NCBI GenBank assembly: GCA_002709695.1
Contig: PAQF01000017.1
Coordinates: forward strand, 122,785 to 186,784
DNA: 64,000 nucleotides
Reading direction: 5' to 3'
DNA from: Candidatus Poribacteria bacterium
GTDB taxonomy: Bacteria > Poribacteria > WGA-4E > UBA9662
Numbering within the stretch: position 1 is the stretch's first letter; every line of letters starts with the position of its first letter. Position numbers and translations under genes: made by a program. Of the stretch, positions 1 through 9,434 are shown one piece after another. The notes below the pieces were generated by a model, which worked only from the letters and a program-made list of their open reading frames with translations, was not told the DNA's origin and searched no databases.

Positions 1-1286
1 AAATCATCGAAAATCACAACGAGGACGGAAAGTTCGTAACCTTCCTCAGTTTTGAAATGCATTCCTCCACTGACGGGGATCGTACTATAATTTATAAAGA
101 ACCCAAGGGAAAAATCCTAGAAGTGGAAAATCTCGCAGAACTTCATCAAAAGCTTGGTGAACTGAAGGCCCAAAACATCCCTGCCATTTCTTTACCACAT
201 CATATCGGTTATAAACAAGGCCAGCGCGGGATAAATTGGCAAACCTTCGACGAAGAATTTTCACCAGTAGTAGAAATCATTTCCATGCATGGTTGTAGCG
301 AAGCTAATGAAAACACCAGACCTTTCCTACACGTAATGGGCCCCTCCGACCATGAAAGCACTATGCAATATGGACTTAACCAAAATCACTTTTTCGGAGT
401 AGTTGGTTCCACTGATCATCATAGCGCACACCCCGGTAGTTATGGACACGGCCGCACAGGACTTTGGGCTAGAGAAAAAACTCGAAACGCCATATGGGAC
501 GCCATCTGTAACCGGAGGACTTATGCACTAACTGGCGATCGAATTCAATTAAAGTATTCCATCAATGGTCAACCAATGGGGTCAAGAATCGAAACTACAG
601 CTCATAGAATGATCGAAGTACACGCCATAGGCGGTGGACCAATTGATTGTATAGATATCATCAAAAATGGCGACCTTATCCAGCGTTTCTCTGAATATGA
701 CATAACCAGAGAACACCAACCTGAAATCATTCGCACCAAATTATACTTAGAGGTGGGTTGGGGGGAACGAAAGATTAAAACCGATTGGGATGTTCAATTC
801 GGCATTTCAGAAGGGAGAATACTTGAAGTAGAACCTCGCTTCCGAGGACCGGAAGTGGTCTCACCACTAGAGGAAGAACTCAGCCCTTCATCAAGCTACT
901 ATAACTCGCATTGGCAACTAGATGGAGATCTTGGAATCCGTTTTACAACAACCACTTTTGGAAACCCAAATAATTCAACAAATGCTTCTCAAGGAGTTTG
1001 CCTTAACGTCGAGATGCCATCTAAAGCAATAGTAAAATCAACCATCAACGGTCAAAAAATTAACATTCCGTTAAACAAATTAATTCAGGGAGCACGAACT
1101 GGTAGACTGAGAAAAATAGGCAGTGCGGGATATCGCTTCAACCGATCTCCACAACAATGGGAATTCGACTGGAAATGCCAATTTACTGATATCACTAAAA
1201 AGCACAAAGAAAAAGATATTTATTACGTACGCGTTCGCCAAAAAAACGACCAATGGGCATGGAGTTCCCCTATTCAACTCTTGTAA
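1..1286 (+). CDS. DUF3604 family protein, C-terminal part
   Basis: The reading frame is open from base 3 through the Met codon at 57 to the stop at 1284-1286, so the gene starts left of the window and the Met at 57 is internal. The protein matches DUF3604, a family with PHP-like metal-binding motifs that is common in marine and sponge-associated bacteria and has no settled substrate. Counting from the Met at 57, visible hallmarks are the His pair at residues 48-49 (LPHHIGY), the STDHH motif near 119-122, and the RRTYALTGDRI stretch near 163. No signal peptide can be judged because the N terminus is missing. The 340 bp that follow separate it from the next gene, so an operon link is doubtful. 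The family call is firm; the reaction is unknown. Confidence 0.85.
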   Translation, partial: IIENHNEDGKFVTFLSFEMHSSTDGDRTIIYKEPKGKILEVENLAELHQKLGELKAQNIPAISLPHHIGYKQGQRGINWQTFDEEFSPVVEIISMHGCSEANENTRPFLHVMGPSDHESTMQYGLNQNHFFGVVGSTDHHSAHPGSYGHGRTGLWAREKTRNAIWDAICNRRTYALTGDRIQLKYSINGQPMGSRIETTAHRMIEVHAIGGGPIDCIDIIKNGDLIQRFSEYDITREHQPEIIRTKLYLEVGWGERKIKTDWDVQFGISEGRILEVEPRFRGPEVVSPLEEELSPSSSYYNSHWQLDGDLGIRFTTTTFGNPNNSTNASQGVCLNVEMPSKAIVKSTINGQKINIPLNKLIQGARTGRLRKIGSAGYRFNRSPQQWEFDWKCQFTDITKKHKEKDIYYVRVRQKNDQWAWSSPIQLL

Positions 1287-1627
1287 GAAAAATAACATTC
1301 ACGAGGAACCCAGAATAGATTATGAGATTAAGATTTTGTATATGTCGTTTAGTGTGGGATCAGTCTTTTTTGGAATACCATTGAACTCTTTGGTTTAGTC
1401 ACTCAAAATCTTTAAAAGGTTTTTCTCCTGTGTAAATGTATTATTCGTTTTTTTGATGCGAGTTTTATTGAAATATTGCAATTCTATATGCAAATAAACA
1501 TAATGGATTACGCAGAAATTTTGGAAGAGCATCCGCTTTAGCCCACCTCTACATTGTCGCCATTATAATAAACCTCTCCTAGAAAAAGTCAATAATATTA
1601 AAATTTCTCGTTAAAAAGGAAAAAACT
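1287..1627. other. Intergenic, AT-rich
   Basis: This 340-bp gap has no convincing reading frame. It contains one moderate promoter candidate for the downstream pseudogene, listed separately. An AAAAAGGA-type ribosome binding site lies just before the ATG at 1628. Nothing else was recognised. Confidence 0.5.
1476..1504 (+). promoter_or_regulatory. Possible sigma-70 promoter upstream of the Ldh pseudogene
   Basis: TTGCAA (1476-1481) and CATAAT (1499-1504) are separated by 17 bp, giving four and five matches to the -35 and -10 consensus. The position, about 120 bp before the ATG at 1628, is reasonable. In AT-rich DNA such a match can arise by chance. Confidence 0.3.
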
Positions 1628-2717
1628 ATGCCTACTATACACCACACAGTCCTCAGAAAATTTATTTACAATTTGTATATCGGTGCAGGTGGAGTTGCAG
1701 AAGATGCCAAAATAGTAAATGATCATCTGGTAGACGCTAATTTGGCAAGACACGACTCACATGGCGTCATTAACGCCACAGTTTATGCTAATGCCATGAA
1801 AAGAAAAATGGACCACCCGCCGACAAGCTAAAAATTATACGTGAAACACCTGTAAATGCAGTAATTGATACCCATGGAGCGCTGGGTACAGTAGCTTCGT
1901 TGAAATCTATGGAGATAGCCATCGACAAAGCCAAAACTAACACAGTCGGCATTGTTGGCCCCACCATTGTGGCCATACCGGACGAATGGATGATTATCCG
2001 ACTCGCACCGCTACAGAAGGAATGATTGGCATCGTACTGCTCAATGGTGGTGGCCGTTTGATGCATCCATTTGGTGGGTCAGTCCGCCGAATTCCACCAA
2101 ACCCAATTGCTATCCCTGTACCAAGAAAAAATGGGGAACCGCTGTTGCTTGATATGACTTTGACTGTAGTTACAGGCGGAAAGGTGAATCTGAAGGCCAC
2201 TCTCGAGGAAGAAATGCCAGAAGGTTGGATGATAGACCCCAATGGCAAACCAATCCTCGATCCAACAGAGTTACGAAATAATCCGCAGGCCTCAGCAATT
2301 ATGCCGCTCGGTGGGTTCCAATTTGGGCACAAAGGCTTTGGTTTAGGATTTATGATCGATACCATTGCTGGTGGACTATCTTGGGCAGGTTGTAGCCGAG
2401 CCCAACCAACACGTGGAGCCAGCGGAATTGTAATGATGGCGATCCAGATCGAAGCCTTTATTGACCTTGAATCCTACCAACAAGAGATTGAACATCTTAT
2501 TGAATGGGTAAAATCATCACCTATGCTACCAGGTGTAGATGAAATTCATGTTCCAAGTGAAATCAAAACCCAAAACCAGAAGCAACGTCTCGAACATGGA
2601 ATTTACATTAAAAAAACACACATGGACCCAATTAATCGAACTATCCAACTCTCTAGGAGTCCAAGCCCCAAATCAATGAATAATGTTCATCTCACAGACA
2701 CAACACCAGAAAATTGA
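1628..2717 (+). pseudogene. Malate/L-lactate dehydrogenase (Ldh_2) family, frameshifted
   Basis: One gene can be read only by moving through all three frames. Bases 1628 to about 1822 encode the N terminus, including DANLARHDSHG, which matches the conserved D-ANL-G-HDSHG motif of the family. From about 1822 to 1960 the next frame continues with DKLKIIRETPVNAV and THGALGTVA. From about 1960 the third frame gives HHCGHTGRM, GMIGIVLLNGGG and GGFQFGHKGFGLGFMID, ending at 2717. Both shifts are equivalent to loss of one base, and a few codons are missing at the second. An intact homologue would be a cytoplasmic NAD(P)-dependent 2-hydroxyacid dehydrogenase of roughly 340-360 residues. The residual identity of all three segments points to recent decay. 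Sequencing error is the alternative, but the long intact genes nearby argue against it. Confidence 0.85.
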
Positions 2718-2832
2718 TAGAATTTTAATGATTGTTCTTCCCCGCAAAAACAAATGAAGACACAGGTCAAACACAAGCTAAACAGAATTTCAATATAAAT
2801 GAGAATAATTAATCACACAAGAACCGTATTGC

Positions 2833-3186
2833 TTAGCTAAAATGTGCTATTCCTTCCTCAAGATTATCCAAAATTTCAAGTCCTTCTACATATTCTAGAA
2901 TATTCATTGCATCAATAATTACCAAGCACGGTTCTGACACGTTACACAAACAAAATTCTTGCTCTTTCTCTTCACCTTCAATAATTATACTCAACAACGT
3001 TGCCATACCACGACTTGTTGTAATAGTTACTTGGCCAAGATCAATAACGATTTTTTTCCCCACTTCAATCTGATTATATGCTTCACGCAAATCATCAGCG
3101 GTTTCATAACCAAGATTGTTACTAATACCAATAATTGAAATCTCATCTTGCTTAGCAACCGTGATGTTCTCACCAAATTCTTGCAT
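2833..3186 (-). CDS. STAS-domain anti-sigma factor antagonist
   Basis: This 117-residue protein is the size of a single STAS domain. It fits the SpoIIAA/RsbV family, small cytoplasmic proteins that release a sigma factor or effector by binding an anti-sigma kinase when unphosphorylated. The usual phosphoacceptor region (DSSG in classical members) reads TTSRG, with Ser58 followed by Arg-Gly, so the serine is kept but its surroundings have changed. It lies 12 bp downstream of the RsbW-type ATPase, its expected partner, and a GGAG ribosome site precedes the ATG. The family is clear; which partner or effector it controls is not visible. Confidence 0.85.
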   Translation of the reverse strand: MQEFGENITVAKQDEISIIGISNNLGYETADDLREAYNQIEVGKKIVIDLGQVTITTSRGMATLLSIIIEGEEKEQEFCLCNVSEPCLVIIDAMNILEYVEGLEILDNLEEGIAHFS

Positions 3187-3198
3187 GCGTACTAACTC

Positions 3199-3621
3199 CT
3201 AATTTTGAAAAATAGTCACTGTCGTTGTCGTGCCTTCACCACTCTCAGCATCAATCTTGATGTCATCAACAAGTGACCGCATCAAATGCAATCCCCATTG
3301 GCCAATTTTTTTTTGCTTAATTTGTTCCCTTAGATCAATCATCTCGAACGAGGGATCGACCTCACCATCTCCCGAATCCTTTACACTAACATCTATCGCA
3401 TCATCACTATAAACAATTGTCACTGTAACATCTTTATTAGGATCCTTTTGATTCCCATGCTCAATAGCATTAATACAAGCCTCCGCGACAGCTACTTTGA
3501 GTTTACTTACTTTTTCAAAAGGGAACTTTCGAACCCTAGCAATCGTACCAACAGCTTCGACAACCACCTCTTCATAGCCAAAAATGCTGGGTACTGTAAC
3601 CGTAACTTTTTCAGTTTTCAT
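3199..3621 (-). CDS. Anti-sigma regulatory factor, RsbW-like histidine-kinase-type ATPase
   Basis: The 140-residue protein is a stand-alone HATPase_c domain of the RsbW/SpoIIAB class, serine kinases that sequester a sigma factor and phosphorylate a STAS partner. The N box is visible at residues 47-57 (EACINAIEHGN), the G1 box at about 80-86 (VKDSGDG), and the G2 region at about 104-120, with KIGQWGLHLMRSLVD. The STAS gene follows after 12 bp, the arrangement expected of a partner-switch pair. No sigma factor gene is adjacent, so the output may be encoded elsewhere or may not be a sigma factor. The start has a purine-rich ribosome site. Confidence 0.9.
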   Translation of the reverse strand: MKTEKVTVTVPSIFGYEEVVVEAVGTIARVRKFPFEKVSKLKVAVAEACINAIEHGNQKDPNKDVTVTIVYSDDAIDVSVKDSGDGEVDPSFEMIDLREQIKQKKIGQWGLHLMRSLVDDIKIDAESGEGTTTTVTIFQN

Positions 3622-3843
3622 TAATCCGGCCCCACCATCTTAAATATATAACGGTAAAAACAGATACGCAACTTAATCACCCTACGTTTCATTAAATCTC
3701 ACAGATTAAGCAAACGATACCCCGAATTCACTGACAACGAATCCCAATTAGCCCTACCCTAAAAAAACAAGGTGGGAACCAATAAAAATAAAGTACCAAT
3801 CTCTATCACAAAAAAGCTAACAAGAGATATTTACTCTTTGAAA

Positions 3844-6351
3844 TCAACGACTCCCAACATCCGAATGATCAACAGTATTTACAGTTACTCGTATGGCTTT
3901 TAAACCGTGAACTGACTGCAAATCATCCAATTCTAACATTTCTATCTCATCAGCCAAATAGCCTGTAGCATGCAGATATTCCGCACACTGACGATATTCG
4001 TCTTCCTCACGCTGATTAGAATATACGATGGCAATTTTCCCAATTTGCGTTAGCCTTTCATTAGTACCCCTAACATAAGATTTATCCATCCGTGACTTCA
4101 AAACTTCGTATCGAGTATCATAACTGCCTGATACGACAAGTTGCTTTTCATCAATGTTAAACTTAACTGAAATCGGTTCCTGTTGCACAACAATAAGATG
4201 ACATGTGTGCAAAGGTAATTTTAGCTGCGACTGAAGTTGATAAGACAAACGTGCACAACCACAGACCATCATAAACTGCCACAACCTAAGATTTTTTAAA
4301 TATAGACTATCAAATACCGCATCCTCTATCATCGACTTACCAACATAAATCCCGTGATCAACACCATCTGTTACTTTTTTCTCAAAATAATGAGGAAATA
4401 TCTGTTGAGCCTTTTTCTGTTCCCGATCAATGTACGCCGAAATAGTTTCATTAATCAAAGCCACACTTTCTTCATAATCTCTTCGGGCCCGATGGATTGT
4501 ATCACGTTTGGGATCTAACAACCTATGATAAGACTCAATCTTTCTTTCCAACCCCGAATCAAAGTTCTGCATATGAGGGAAGAAAATTTCCACTTCATCT
4601 CGAATGAATTCCAAAGTTTCAGATTCTACTCCAGCCCCTAAATCTGTATCACGAACCGTTGACAACTTTTGATCAATTCTATGAACCAACTCGAGTAAAA
4701 ATGGCATCGGCTTCAAATCATAAGCTAAAGTAACAATTTCTTTAGCAAGGCTCAGTTGTTCAGACAAATCAGTTTGCACAGCTTTATTTTGTGCGGAGGA
4801 TGATCCACGTATATCAGATTGACCATACAACGGATAAACCTCGCGAAACTCAATTTCTTCCATTTCAGTGACAGTTTCGCCACTTCGCTGCCTATCGAGA
4901 AGATTAAGTGCCGCATCTCGGAAACGCCACTCAATAGAGGGATGAATAGCCGTACATTTCTCTTTAATTATTGTTTGCACACTGTTAGTAAAATCATCAA
5001 TTCGCCTCTTAACTGCAGATGAAAACAATGAGACAATATCCCACAACTTCATCGCATTCATAGAATTGAGATCTCCCACGTTAACAGCCCGTAACTCTAA
5101 AATACCAACCGGTTCATCTTGGTCATAAAGAGGTTCAACAACTATACTTTTCACCCCCTCTTCGATAAGCCGATCCTCGATTCCAGTACGTTTTCTCAGC
5201 TTACTCAAGTCTTCAATTACCAGATGGCCACCCTGATTAATCGCACGCTCGTAAATTGAGCCATCAAGCTCTGATCGGTGTCGTCTTGTACTACTCCAAT
5301 CGAATGAATCCTGTTCAATAGCCTCACCGGAGTTAATCGTCCACACCTGCTCACCTTGAATCCCAAGCAAAGAAACAGTCATTTCCGGTAATCTCAGTAC
5401 CGTACGCAGTTTTTCTTGTAGTTCAGCAAAACGATCCCGATTAGTAATCGATTCCTTCTCAACCAAATCTTGCTCAATTGAAGACAAAACTTGCCGTTCA
5501 GTAACGTCGGAAGCACTTACAACAATAAACCCTTGAAATTCGAAGGTTTCAGGTTTTAACAATTCCATTAACAATTTCAAACCGGTCACATTTGCTAGTA
5601 AAGTCTTCTGTGCAGCGTCTGTAATTGGCTTAACATTCTCACTCCCCAGTTCACCTGAAAATGAGGATAAAAGAATCTTCAAACCACTCAGGTTTGACAG
5701 AAGATTCTTTTTGATTGTGTTAGTTAACTTCTTTGGCTTCCCTACAGTATTAACACGACAAAATTGTGAATCAAAATCCAGCTTTAAATGCCGCACCAAA
5801 CCAGAAACAGGATCAAGGCTGGATGAAATGGTTGAATGGTCACAATCAAGTTCCAACCCATAGAACTTTGTCACAATATAAGAATACGCATACAAAATTT
5901 GGACATAAATTCTAGTATGTTTATCCAGATCAGCCAGTTGATCAGCAAAAGTACCATCCTCTCCCATCAACAAATCTCGAAAAGGCGAAGTAACATAAAA
6001 TGGAGTGTAGTCAAAAGGAGGAATAACAGACACACAACTACTATGATTTAAAGCCTCAGGAACAACAGCAGTCAGCATCAAGTCAATCAATTCTCGATTT
6101 TTATCAATCACAGATAAATCAGTAATAGGTTGGAACAATTCCGGAGCACTCTTTAGTTTTTGTTGTATCTCTTGTGCAAACGAAGCTTGAATTCTCTTCC
6201 GCTCATCATTCAACTCATCCCGATTCCAAAACTCAATCAACGGCACCAAACTTAATCTAGACATAAAAGGAAACTCCTTTATGTCCAGTTCATCAGCATA
6301 ATTAAAATCTCGTATCAACGGATTTACCACCGAATCTATATCTACAGACAA
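3844..6351 (-). CDS. Large GAF-domain signalling protein
   Basis: This 835-residue cytoplasmic protein has no signal peptide or membrane segment. A GAF-type sensor domain spans roughly residues 285-440. It is followed by a conserved region containing EVYPLYGQSDIRGSS (about 505-520), which I associate with long GAF proteins of Bacteroidetes-like bacteria whose function is undefined. The N-terminal third and the C-terminal 300 residues match no domain I can name. The start is a TTG at 6351, about 6 bp after AGGGG; no ATG gives a comparable N terminus. The anti-sigma ATPase gene lies 222 bp downstream on the same strand and a small membrane protein gene 76 bp upstream, so a sensory role feeding the partner switch is plausible but inferred. 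Confidence 0.7.
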   Translation of the reverse strand: MSVDIDSVVNPLIRDFNYADELDIKEFPFMSRLSLVPLIEFWNRDELNDERKRIQASFAQEIQQKLKSAPELFQPITDLSVIDKNRELIDLMLTAVVPEALNHSSCVSVIPPFDYTPFYVTSPFRDLLMGEDGTFADQLADLDKHTRIYVQILYAYSYIVTKFYGLELDCDHSTISSSLDPVSGLVRHLKLDFDSQFCRVNTVGKPKKLTNTIKKNLLSNLSGLKILLSSFSGELGSENVKPITDAAQKTLLANVTGLKLLMELLKPETFEFQGFIVVSASDVTERQVLSSIEQDLVEKESITNRDRFAELQEKLRTVLRLPEMTVSLLGIQGEQVWTINSGEAIEQDSFDWSSTRRHRSELDGSIYERAINQGGHLVIEDLSKLRKRTGIEDRLIEEGVKSIVVEPLYDQDEPVGILELRAVNVGDLNSMNAMKLWDIVSLFSSAVKRRIDDFTNSVQTIIKEKCTAIHPSIEWRFRDAALNLLDRQRSGETVTEMEEIEFREVYPLYGQSDIRGSSSAQNKAVQTDLSEQLSLAKEIVTLAYDLKPMPFLLELVHRIDQKLSTVRDTDLGAGVESETLEFIRDEVEIFFPHMQNFDSGLERKIESYHRLLDPKRDTIHRARRDYEESVALINETISAYIDREQKKAQQIFPHYFEKKVTDGVDHGIYVGKSMIEDAVFDSLYLKNLRLWQFMMVCGCARLSYQLQSQLKLPLHTCHLIVVQQEPISVKFNIDEKQLVVSGSYDTRYEVLKSRMDKSYVRGTNERLTQIGKIAIVYSNQREEDEYRQCAEYLHATGYLADEIEMLELDDLQSVHGLKAIRVTVNTVDHSDVGSR

Positions 6352-6427
6352 TACATTCCCCTAAAAAATTGGCTTTAAACACCATAGAAATTGATACAAA
6401 CAGCACAAAACCCTACAATTATTACAC

Positions 6428-6823
6428 CTATCTAATCAACCCATCAGACAAAACCGTTAACCTCAGATTTTTCATAAACTGGCTAGCTTGATCAATTGAA
6501 GGCTTAGAATTCTGAAAACGTTCCTGATAACTATCAAGAAGTTGATAAAGCCGGTTCAAATCAACTTCCCGGCGAGAGCTAGCTTCACGAACCAAAGCAA
6601 ATTGGTCTCGAATTTGATCTACCGAAAGACTATCTGGACGATTGTTTAAGAAATGATTTTCAACGACATCAATAGTACGCCCCGCCATCCAGTATCTCAA
6701 TCCGTTAATCCCACCAGATTTCTGGTAAATATACCAAGTAGGGACAAAGATAATCATTACAATAACGAAAAGGAAAATCAGAACTCGGCGATAACAACCT
6801 AAAAACTTATTATTTTTCGCCAT
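6428..6823 (-). CDS. Small single-pass membrane protein, unknown
   Basis: This 131-residue protein has a short basic N terminus (MAKNNKF), one hydrophobic helix at about residues 13-32, and a polar, helix-prone tail predicted to lie outside the cytoplasm. I do not recognise the family. The tail lacks cysteines and obvious catalytic motifs. The gene lies 76 bp upstream of the GAF protein gene on the same strand and so may belong to its transcription unit. A short AAAGAG site precedes the ATG. Confidence 0.6.
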   Translation of the reverse strand: MAKNNKFLGCYRRVLIFLFVIVMIIFVPTWYIYQKSGGINGLRYWMAGRTIDVVENHFLNNRPDSLSVDQIRDQFALVREASSRREVDLNRLYQLLDSYQERFQNSKPSIDQASQFMKNLRLTVLSDGLIR

Positions 6824-7146
6824 TTCTCTTTAAAAATTCCCGCAACGTGAGCCTTCAAAAAATATCGGCACCCATCCAGCTCGCAAATGTCGACACTTGA
6901 TTTTTTAGAACTGTATTTCTTAATACACTCCCCATTAAAACAGTACAACTGCCTAATCCAAAGCCCTCTTTCTGTTACCATAAAACTAAGTTGACACATA
7001 TAATTACTTAAAAACTTGCAAGCGGCATCGAGACGTTTTCCAAGTTGCCACATGCCCAAAAAAACGGGTTCTTGGGCTCGAATCCTAAGATATTGCCAAA
7101 ACAGTTGGATGATGGCTCCCATATTGGAAAGTAACAACAATTCCAC
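6799..7146 (-). CDS. Doubtful small cysteine-containing protein
   Basis: A 115-codon frame beginning with GTG overlaps the start of the membrane protein gene by 25 bp on the same strand. The product would contain six cysteines, four of them in the second half (YCFNGEC and DICELDGC), and is rich in Trp and aromatic residues. I recognise no family. It could be a real small gene at the head of the operon, or an accidental frame in the leader region between divergent transcription units. No strong ribosome site is seen at the GTG. An in-frame ATG lies eight codons in. Confidence 0.25.
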   Translation of the reverse strand: MELLLLSNMGAIIQLFWQYLRIRAQEPVFLGMWQLGKRLDAACKFLSNYMCQLSFMVTERGLWIRQLYCFNGECIKKYSSKKSSVDICELDGCRYFLKAHVAGIFKEKWRKIISF

Positions 7147-7258
7147 TAAAAATTCAGGAAAAACAGCTCTCTATATACTATGAACTGCCTATAGATTACA
7201 ACCTGCAAAAAGAGTTCCCCAGCTTACCACAATTACCAAATCTGTGACAAGAATTTTC

Positions 7259-7288
7259 TTGCTCTTTAGAATCAAAATTCCATATAAT
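7259..7288 (+). promoter_or_regulatory. Sigma-70 promoter for the VWA/Omp85 pair
   Basis: TTGCTC (7259-7264) and a perfect TATAAT (7283-7288) are separated by 18 bp. The predicted transcript would start near 7295. Its leader contains an inverted repeat GCTAAC/GTTAGC (7306-7311 and 7330-7335) enclosing a GAGGAA sequence, and a six-codon frame beginning at the ATG at 7290. Both the hairpin and the minifrive are observations only; no regulatory role is shown. The position suits the VWA gene that begins near 7380. Confidence 0.55.
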
Positions 7289-7379
7289 CATGAGAACACT
7301 GATAAGCTAACGAGGAATAATAATTCATTGTTAGCAAATAAATTATTATCATTAAAATCAGCAGAAAGGATCGCATAAT

Positions 7380-9434
7380 ATCTTAGGATTCCTAAACCCA
7401 ATTCTCCTACTTGGCACAGTGATAGCAGTGATACCATTGCTGATTCACCTGTGGAATCGCCGTCAAGCAAAGATAGTAGACTTTAGTAACCTAATCTTCC
7501 TACAAATTGCCCATCGTCAAAGTGTCCGAAGGATACAAATCAAGCACCTAATAATCCTAATCCTACGAATGCTCATTCTAATGTTCATCGCATTAGCCCT
7601 TGCCCGACCTATACTAAAAAACCAGTTCTCATTCGCAGGTTCTCGAACAAAAACGAGTTGTGTCATTATACTTGACCACTCTTACAGCATGTCATATCAA
7701 GATATAGATGGATCCCGGTTTGAGCTAGCAAAATCAGTTGCAGTAAACGTGGTAGAATCCTTACAAAATGGTGATAATGTATCTCTCATCCTGATGTCTA
7801 ATAAAGCCCAACCGATATTCCAAAAGCTTACAAGAGACTTCAATCAAGTTAAAGCCATTATCCGAAATATTGATGCTTCATACCAATCAACATTGATTTC
7901 ACCAGCACTCACAATGGCACACGACCTACTAATAGAATCGACTGCTCCAAACAAGGAAATCTATCTAATCACCGATCTAGGAAAAAACGGATGGCAGAAT
8001 TTTGGACATCTACCTAACCCTTCTGACGCACGAATTTTTTTGCTCCCAATCGGAAATTATCTTCCCAAAAACATAAGCATTGAAGAAGTAGAAACCTCTC
8101 CAAAATTGATAGGTGTGAATACACCAATACACTTAAAAGCGAAACTCAAAAACCACTCAAAGGATCCAGTTGAAAGCACAAACCTGAAATTCTTCATAGA
8201 CAACCAAAAACAAAGCCATGTGGCAACGCCTATTGGCTCAAAAGAGCACGTTGAATTAACTTTCAAATACAATTTTGCATCGCCAGGTATCCACACTGGA
8301 TACTTAGAGCTATCCCCAGATCGCCTGCCAATCGATAATCGTCACTATTTTGCCGTTGAAAACTACAAGCAACTCCAAGCTCTTTGTGTTGGAAATAATA
8401 ATTTGTATTTATTTCTAGGATTAAACCCAGAAAGAGAGCTAAAACCAACAGAGAAATATACAATACTACCATCAAATTGCCCTGAAAACGAGTTAAAGAA
8501 TTTCACCCCAGAAAACTTCGACATCCTAGTTTTGGCTGATCTCCCTAAGCTCACAGAACAGGTTAAACAAACAATACAGCTATTTTTACGATTCGGCAAA
8601 ACAATTATTATTTTTGTTGCCAATCAAATCGATATCAAAAGTTACAACAGTTTTCTTGAATGGATGCCAGCAACTTTTTTACAACCCGCCACTTGGAGCC
8701 CACCAACTACCATTTCAGATTACAATCTGAAACACCCAATATTTGAAGTTTTTCAAGATACATCTTTCTCTATCACTCCCAAATTTTATCGGGGCGTCAA
8801 AATAGAAACAACAAAAAACGCCAATGTCCTAGCCCGATTTCAGAACAAAATCCCGTTTCTAATTGAAAGAAAAATTGGGAAAGGAAACATATTACTATTC
8901 AACGTTTCCGTGACAAATCCATCAACATCAGACTTACTAGTAAACCCAAAGTTCTTGCCTTTACTCCAACAATCAGCACTTTACAGTAAATCACTACAAT
9001 CACCCCAAAAGCGAAATATATTAATTGGAGAACCATACACAGCAAAACTCGAGCAATATAGATCTATGGACGCAAAGATCCATTTGACTACCCAAGCAAC
9101 ATATACCAGACCAATTAATAGCAATGGTGTATTGGAATTCAGCGACACATACAAACCAGGCATTTACCAAATAAATGCGGGTGACAGTAACTCAGTACTA
9201 CGGGATTTTTTCGCCGTAAACGTTGACCCAATGGAATCGGACTTAACACCAATCGAAGCCAATCAGGCAGCTGAGCGAATCTCAGCCCGTTTAGCAGTAA
9301 AGCCAGAAGGCGACACGTGGAGAAAAGCTCTCAACTCTCAAAGAACCGGAAGAGAAATCTGGGGAGCAATGCTCGTTCTAGCCATAATTCTAATGCTTTT
9401 TGAAAGTATCCTCTCAAACCAAAATGAGACATAA
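7380..9434 (+). CDS. BatA-type membrane protein with VWA domain; start codon unclear
   Basis: The protein belongs to the BatA/aerotolerance-type VWA membrane proteins. The N terminus has the typical pair of helices: ILLLGTVIAVIPLLIHLW is followed by NRR and later by a helix near residues 44-62 (numbered from the GTG at 7419) ending in ARP. A VWA fold follows with the metal-site motif DHSYS at residues 86-90, then a long Ig-like periplasmic region and a C-terminal helix (about 645-665). The frame is open from 7356, but no ATG, GTG or TTG occurs before 7419, and starting there would cut off half of the first helix. An AGAAAGGA site at 7363-7370 points to a start near 7380, where the codon is ATC. 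A non-standard start or a mutated ATG is therefore likely. The 3' end overlaps the Omp85 gene. Confidence 0.75.
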   Translation: MLGFLNPILLLGTVIAVIPLLIHLWNRRQAKIVDFSNLIFLQIAHRQSVRRIQIKHLIILILRMLILMFIALALARPILKNQFSFAGSRTKTSCVIILDHSYSMSYQDIDGSRFELAKSVAVNVVESLQNGDNVSLILMSNKAQPIFQKLTRDFNQVKAIIRNIDASYQSTLISPALTMAHDLLIESTAPNKEIYLITDLGKNGWQNFGHLPNPSDARIFLLPIGNYLPKNISIEEVETSPKLIGVNTPIHLKAKLKNHSKDPVESTNLKFFIDNQKQSHVATPIGSKEHVELTFKYNFASPGIHTGYLELSPDRLPIDNRHYFAVENYKQLQALCVGNNNLYLFLGLNPERELKPTEKYTILPSNCPENELKNFTPENFDILVLADLPKLTEQVKQTIQLFLRFGKTIIIFVANQIDIKSYNSFLEWMPATFLQPATWSPPTTISDYNLKHPIFEVFQDTSFSITPKFYRGVKIETTKNANVLARFQNKIPFLIERKIGKGNILLFNVSVTNPSTSDLLVNPKFLPLLQQSALYSKSLQSPQKRNILIGEPYTAKLEQYRSMDAKIHLTTQATYTRPINSNGVLEFSDTYKPGIYQINAGDSNSVLRDFFAVNVDPMESDLTPIEANQAAERISARLAVKPEGDTWRKALNSQRTGREIWGAMLVLAIILMLFESILSNQNET

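Noticed and set aside
1628..2717. Programmed ribosomal frameshifting as an explanation for the Ldh gene
   Set aside because: There are two shifts in one gene with missing codons and no slippery heptamer plus pseudoknot was seen; decay is simpler.
7040..7100. A tRNA T-arm-like stretch (TTGGG CTCGAAT CCTAA) upstream of the VWA gene
   Set aside because: A five-base stem with one wobble pair and a near-consensus loop is present, but no matching acceptor, D-arm or anticodon arm could be found upstream.
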